Of a stretch of DNA of 35,386 nucleotides, positions 31,863 through 35,386 are shown piece after piece (positions within the stretch are counted from its first letter, which is position 1; the number at the start of each line of letters is the position of its first letter). The translations under genes and the position numbers were made by a program. The notes below the pieces were generated by a model. It made no database searches. It had not been told where the DNA came from and was given only the letters and a program-made list of their open reading frames with translations. Source of the stretch: Deltaproteobacteria bacterium (GTDB taxonomy: Bacteria; Desulfobacterota; GWC2-55-46). The stretch lies in assembly GCA_016212705.1 (NCBI GenBank), contig JACREU010000059.1, positions 1 to 35,386 on the forward strand, written 5' to 3'.

Positions 31863-33563
31863 TCATATCCCCATCTTTTTCGCTATTATCTCAAGCTCTC
31901 TCGGCCTTCCCTCGGCTATGATCTTGTCCCTCAACTCCTCGGGCGTGTGCTTGAACCTGCTCTCGACCAGTTTCCTGTAGACGGTCCCGTTGTAGGCGCA
32001 GAACGGGTATAAGCGGCCCTTGGGGTCCGGGTAGTGGATGACGCACCTCATGACGCGCTCCACGCTGAAGTTGTATCCGTCCATGAAGTGCATCCCGGCT
32101 ATGAAGAAGTTTGAATGGAAACGGTCGTCCTTGGAAACGTTGTCTTTTAACTGGGTCTTCCTGAGGCTCCTGTCCTGGTAGCCTTCGAGGCTTTTGAGGA
32201 ACTTTTCGAAGGTCAGCCCCTTTGGGGCCTTCTCCTCGTTGAAGTGTTTTTTGAGTTTGTAGAGGATCTTTACCTTGGAGAGGAGGTCGAACCTCGACGG
32301 CTTCACGGTCCTGGAGAGCTCTATCAGGTCCTTCAGGAACGGGAACATGTCGAGGAATTCGCTTATGGGTTTTACGGAGCCGTCTTCGCCTATGTAGAAG
32401 TAGGTCCCCTGCGAGCAGTGCGGGTGGAGCGAGAGGGTGAAGGCCGGTTTGCCGCTCAAGGAAGCGGCGAGTTTTGAAATGGCCGACGTGACGCCTATGG
32501 GGAACCAGTCCCGCATGACGTCTATGTAGCCGGTCTGCTTCTCGATGTCGTGCGCGAGGTCGGCGAGCGTATATCTCCGCTCCAGACGGTGGCTCTGGCT
32601 GAACCTGCCGACGAATGAGACGGGCTGAAAGGCGATGCCGCTTATGACGTCGTTGTTTTTCGCCGCGAACCTTACGATGTCGCCGACCTGGTGGTCGTTG
32701 AAGCCCTTTACGAGGGTGGCTACGAGCACTATGCCAATCCTCAACTTCCGGCAGTTCTCGATGGCGGCCATCTTGACGTCGATGAGGGCGCGTGCGCGCG
32801 TCTTTTTGTAGACGTCGTCTGTAAGGCCGTCGAACTGGAGGTAGAGGTTGTCGACCCCGGCCTCCCGCGCGGCCTCGGCGAACTCAAACTCCGCCATCTT
32901 TATGCCGTTGGTGTTGACCTGGATGTAGTCGAACTCCTTCTGCCGGGCTCTCCTTACTATCTCGAGGAAGTCGGGCCTGACCGTCGGCTCCCCGCCTGAA
33001 AACTGGACGCGGTTCGCGCGGACAGGCTTCTGGTTGGCGAGCATGTCGAGCATCCGCATGACGTCCTCAAAGGACGGCTCGTAGAGGTAGCCTGAGGCGT
33101 TGGCGTTGGCGAAGCAGACTGGGCAGGTCATGTTGCACCTGTTGGTGAGGTCAATGATGGGCAGCGCGCTGTGGCTCATGTGCATGTTGCAGAGGCCGCA
33201 CTGCTTGGGGCAGACCGTCGCCTTTTTTATCGCCGGGTCTTCGACCCCCTTGCCGTCGCCGAACCAGAGCTCCTCGCACCTGTTGTAGAGGTTCACGTCG
33301 CCGTAGAAGATGTCCTTATAGTCCCCGTGGTCCCTGCAGGTCTTGGATATCCAGACCTTGCCTCCGTCCTCGTAGAGAGTCGCCTTTATTATCTCCATGC
33401 ACTCCGGGCAGATGGAGTCTATCTCCTTCGGGAGCCCGAACTTTATCGGCTCTATCCTGGTCCCTGAGTAGGTCTCTCCTGGCTGGTCGACGAGATACGG
33501 GAGGTCTCGGCCCGCATCCTCCGTTGCCCCTGATTTGAAGAACCGCTGAAAGATTGATTCCAT
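31863..33563 (-). CDS. Tes/Mss/MJ0619-like radical SAM protein
   Basis: A 566-residue radical SAM protein. An N-terminal metal-binding region (CPEC at 52-55, C76, C96) is followed by CPKQCGLC (118-125), itself a C-x3-C-x2-C, and then by the SAM-cluster motif CNMTCPVC (143-150) in IDLTNRCNMTCPVCFANAN. FSGGEPT follows. Cysteines and aromatics late in the protein (HPHCSQGTYFYI, RCVIHYPD, YPFCAYNG) may hold further clusters. This layout matches the family with archaeal tetraether lipid synthase Tes, MJ0619-type pterin methylation, and bacterial Mss that joins fatty-acyl tails into membrane-spanning lipids. I choose the ATG at 33563 (AAGGAGG upstream); the frame is open to 33719. The exact substrate is unknown. 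Confidence 0.82.
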   Translation of the reverse strand: MESIFQRFFKSGATEDAGRDLPYLVDQPGETYSGTRIEPIKFGLPKEIDSICPECMEIIKATLYEDGGKVWISKTCRDHGDYKDIFYGDVNLYNRCEELWFGDGKGVEDPAIKKATVCPKQCGLCNMHMSHSALPIIDLTNRCNMTCPVCFANANASGYLYEPSFEDVMRMLDMLANQKPVRANRVQFSGGEPTVRPDFLEIVRRARQKEFDYIQVNTNGIKMAEFEFAEAAREAGVDNLYLQFDGLTDDVYKKTRARALIDVKMAAIENCRKLRIGIVLVATLVKGFNDHQVGDIVRFAAKNNDVISGIAFQPVSFVGRFSQSHRLERRYTLADLAHDIEKQTGYIDVMRDWFPIGVTSAISKLAASLSGKPAFTLSLHPHCSQGTYFYIGEDGSVKPISEFLDMFPFLKDLIELSRTVKPSRFDLLSKVKILYKLKKHFNEEKAPKGLTFEKFLKSLEGYQDRSLRKTQLKDNVSKDDRFHSNFFIAGMHFMDGYNFSVERVMRCVIHYPDPKGRLYPFCAYNGTVYRKLVESRFKHTPEELRDKIIAEGRPRELEIIAKKMGI

Positions 33564-34087
33564 GAGGAAGCCTCCTTCGCATTTTTTGACCGGGATTGAG
33601 AGAGGACGAGCCACTGCGTCCGGAGGGGCTCGTTTCTCTGCGTCATATTGTCGGTGCGTGGAGCGAGCATGGAGAAAGAAAAAACAGATTGAGACGGGGC
33701 GGCAGGCCCCTGCCGACATGGCGGCTCAGCGCACAACAAGATTAAAACCTATATGTCAATTCAAGCACGCTTGAAAGAAGATAAGTTTTTAAAATTGTCA
33801 AGGCCAAAAGAGGTGATGTTCTGATTTTATAAAATTTTTTTCGGTATTTCAAAGGTTTTTTTAGCTGTCTTGAAGACCTGCCGGAGACGGGCCTCTTTTT
33901 AATCGCGCCCTCTCAAAGTCCGTGCTTGAAAGCATTGGTTTATCAAGACTTTCTTAAGCTTCGGACCATAATGTCCGATATGAAAGGCAGGGCAAGGGGG
34001 TAGTGTGCCCTGAGTTATTGTATTGACGGCGTTTCCCTGAATTGTATAGATTGTTTCCGCGCCAGGTAGAACCGAAGGTAGGTCAAG
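33564..34087. other. 524-bp divergent intergenic region
   Basis: No supported gene lies here. It holds a leader hairpin before the radical SAM gene, ACGAGCC (33606-33612) with GGCTCGT (33627-33633), flanked by AGAG/CTCT. It also holds a compact GGCAGGCCCCTGCC palindrome (33701-33714) and TCAAGC-AC-GCTTGA (33761-33774), a possible operator. From about 33775 to 33900 the sequence is strongly A/T-rich. A promoter for the GGDEF gene lies at 34023-34050. No convincing promoter for the radical SAM gene was found. Confidence 0.5.
34023..34050 (+). promoter_or_regulatory. Candidate promoter of the PAS-GGDEF gene
   Basis: TTGACG (34023-34028), a 16-base spacer and TATAGA (34045-34050), 37 bases before the GTG start. 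Confidence 0.5.
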
Positions 34088-35257
34088 GTGTCCCTGAAAC
34101 ATAAAAAGATAGCACATCCTTTTTTGCTTGTCCTCATCACGGCCGCCTCCATCTTCATCGCCGAGGCGTTGGTGATGATGGCCCTGCCTTTCATAAGGGG
34201 GGTCTCTCCCATATACGAGGGCACGATAGACGCGCTCCTCCTCACCATGCTCGTCTTTCCTGTGCTCTATCTCTTTCTCTTCCGTCCGATGATAAGCGTC
34301 ATAAGGAGCCTTAGCGAGGCGGAAGACGAACTCCAGCAGGCGAACGAGGAACTTGAGGCGCGCGTGGCGATAAGGACCTCCGAACTCGCGTGGGCGAACG
34401 ATTCCCTGAAAAAAGAGATGGAAGAGAGAGTGAGGATAGAAGGGGACCTGCGCGATTCGGAGAAGAGGTACAGGTGCCTCTGGGACGACATGAACGACGC
34501 GGCCTTCCTCGCCGACGCCGAGACCGGCAGGATAACGGACGCGAACAGGAGCGCCGAAGCGCTCCTCATGAGGACGCGCGAAGAAATAATCGGCATGCAC
34601 CAGAGCGGCCTCCACCCCGAAGGCAAGTCCATGGAGTACAGGAGTGTCTTCCGGGAGTATACAGCGGTCCCGCGGGGAAATATCTACGACATGGAGGTCG
34701 TTAGGAAGGACGGCAGGGTCGTGCCCGTGACCATAAGCTCCGCCCCGGTGACGATAGCCGGCAGGCAGTTCCTCATCGGCCTTTTCAGGGACATGACCGA
34801 GCGAAAAAGGCTCGAGGAGGAGCTCCGCAGGACCGCCATGACCGACAGGCTCACCGGAGCGTTCAACCGCCTTAAGTTCGACGAGATAATGACGATCGAG
34901 CTCAACAGGGCGCGCAGATACAAGCGGCCCCTTACGCTCTCGATATTCGACATAGACGACTTCAAGAGGATAAACGACACCTTCGGCCACGCCGTAGGGG
35001 ACAGCGTCCTTGTGGAGCTTACGAAGGTAGTCAAAAGCATGGTCAGGGAGTCGAGTTACCTCTTCCGCTGGGGCGGCGAGGAGTTCGTGATATTACTGCC
35101 CGAGATAAGCGTTGAAGGCGCGGCCGTTCAGGCCGAGCGGATAAGGAAAGAGGTGGAGACCCATGCCTTCGCCGTCGCCGGGCGCGTGACCGTGAGCTTC
35201 GGCATAGCAGAGTTCAGGCGCGACGACACCGACGACTCCCTTGTGAAAGGGTCTTAG
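34088..35257 (+). CDS. Membrane PAS-GGDEF protein, C-terminally truncated
   Basis: A 389-residue probable diguanylate cyclase. Two membrane helices (~10-32 and 45-68) are followed by a coiled coil (~75-125), a PAS domain (~126-245, ending in LFRDMTERKRLEEEL) and a GGDEF domain (~250-389). Substrate residues are in FDIDDFKRINDTFGH, and the active-site loop is GGEEF (329-333). The inhibitory RxxD site is absent: the matching position reads RESS. The protein stops at DDSLVKGS, where the family normally continues with the conserved RADxALYxAK helix. About 15-25 residues are therefore missing, and the DNA beyond is AT-richer and does not restore them in any frame. The start is GTG at 34088. Activity of the truncated domain is doubtful. 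Confidence 0.82.
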   Translation: MSLKHKKIAHPFLLVLITAASIFIAEALVMMALPFIRGVSPIYEGTIDALLLTMLVFPVLYLFLFRPMISVIRSLSEAEDELQQANEELEARVAIRTSELAWANDSLKKEMEERVRIEGDLRDSEKRYRCLWDDMNDAAFLADAETGRITDANRSAEALLMRTREEIIGMHQSGLHPEGKSMEYRSVFREYTAVPRGNIYDMEVVRKDGRVVPVTISSAPVTIAGRQFLIGLFRDMTERKRLEEELRRTAMTDRLTGAFNRLKFDEIMTIELNRARRYKRPLTLSIFDIDDFKRINDTFGHAVGDSVLVELTKVVKSMVRESSYLFRWGGEEFVILLPEISVEGAAVQAERIRKEVETHAFAVAGRVTVSFGIAEFRRDDTDDSLVKGS

Positions 35258-35302
35258 GAAGCAAACAAGGTTATAAAGGGGTCTTGCGGAACATTTTTAA
35301 CA

Positions 35303-35338
35303 GTTCCAAATATATGTTATCGCATCTGAGATTGAAAC
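35303..35338. repeat. Single CRISPR-repeat-like 36-mer at the window edge
   Basis: This 36-bp stretch begins GTTCCAA and ends GATTGAAAC, the form of many type I and type III CRISPR repeats. Only one copy is visible. The 48 bases after it contain no second copy, so an array can be neither confirmed nor excluded. It follows the truncated end of the GGDEF gene. Confidence 0.2.
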
Positions 35339-35386
35339 GAAACTCAGTTTCCTTCAGGTGCAGGTAGAAAGTATGTTTGTGGAGCC

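Noticed and set aside
33899-34990. 363-residue minus-strand open frame opposite the PAS-GGDEF gene
   Set aside because: It has no recognisable domain and shows the shadow-frame residue bias; the plus-strand product is clearly PAS-GGDEF.

Overview
The window looks like a chromosomal piece of a GC-rich, Gram-negative, probably anaerobic or microaerophilic bacterium. Ile ATA and Arg AGG codons are used heavily despite the high GC. A pentaheme-type cytochrome c, an archaeal-type fructose-bisphosphate aldolase/phosphatase, an AmrS-type radical SAM enzyme, a Tes/Mss-like radical SAM enzyme and outer-membrane proteins point to an uncultured Desulfobacterota- or Nitrospirota-like lineage. That placement is inference. 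No rRNA, tRNA or phage genes were seen.

Layout. (1) 36-3011, minus strand: yggS, proC, yggT, divIVA, yggU, a conserved housekeeping/cell-division neighbourhood. Between yggT and proC lies a cluster of inverted repeats (1217-1423). (2) 3227-3865, minus: a SpoIIM-family membrane protein. (3) 4163-8292, plus: a two-gene type III restriction-modification system. Its base composition is lower in GC than its surroundings, its Mod target-recognition region is especially AT-rich, and gene-like debris flanks it. (4) 8501-10023, plus: an ABC-2 exporter (ATPase and permease). (5) 10132-12534, minus: macrodomain protein, methyltransferase, CopD-like membrane protein, MarC. (6) 12671-16264, minus: FBP aldolase/phosphatase, a BCAM0308-type zinc protein and AmrS, the first two translationally coupled; upstream of them DUF948 and YtxH. 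(7) 16495-17135, plus: a small exported protein with a clear promoter and terminator. (8) 17187-19547, minus: argC and the rplM-rpsI operon. A 122-bp MITE-like element sits between rplM and rpsI, and a structured non-coding stretch lies between rpsI and argC. (9) 19587-20729, minus: the multiheme cytochrome, with a sigma70-type promoter and a leader ending in an intrinsic terminator (attenuator or small RNA). (10) 20886-22901, plus: ligA. A CTGT-N8-ACAG palindrome lies between the two divergent promoters. (11) 23155-25036, minus: flavin reductase, DUF3047 and DUF458 proteins. (12) 25200-31790, plus: TPR/beta-barrel outer-membrane protein, large FecR-domain secreted protein, and CHASE2 adenylate cyclase. 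(13) 31863-33563, minus: a Tes/Mss/MJ0619-like radical SAM protein. (14) 34088-35257, plus: a PAS-GGDEF protein cut short at its C-terminus. It is followed by AT-richer sequence holding one CRISPR-repeat-like 36-mer at the very end of the window.

The most interesting stretch is 25200-31790. A SLAM-like TPR-barrel translocon, a FecR-domain exoprotein with a glycine/serine-rich beta C-terminus, and a CHASE2 class IIIb cyclase are in line. They could form a secretion-plus-sensing module that links an exported protein to cAMP. Second are the attenuator-like leader of the cytochrome gene and the possible membrane-spanning-lipid enzyme.
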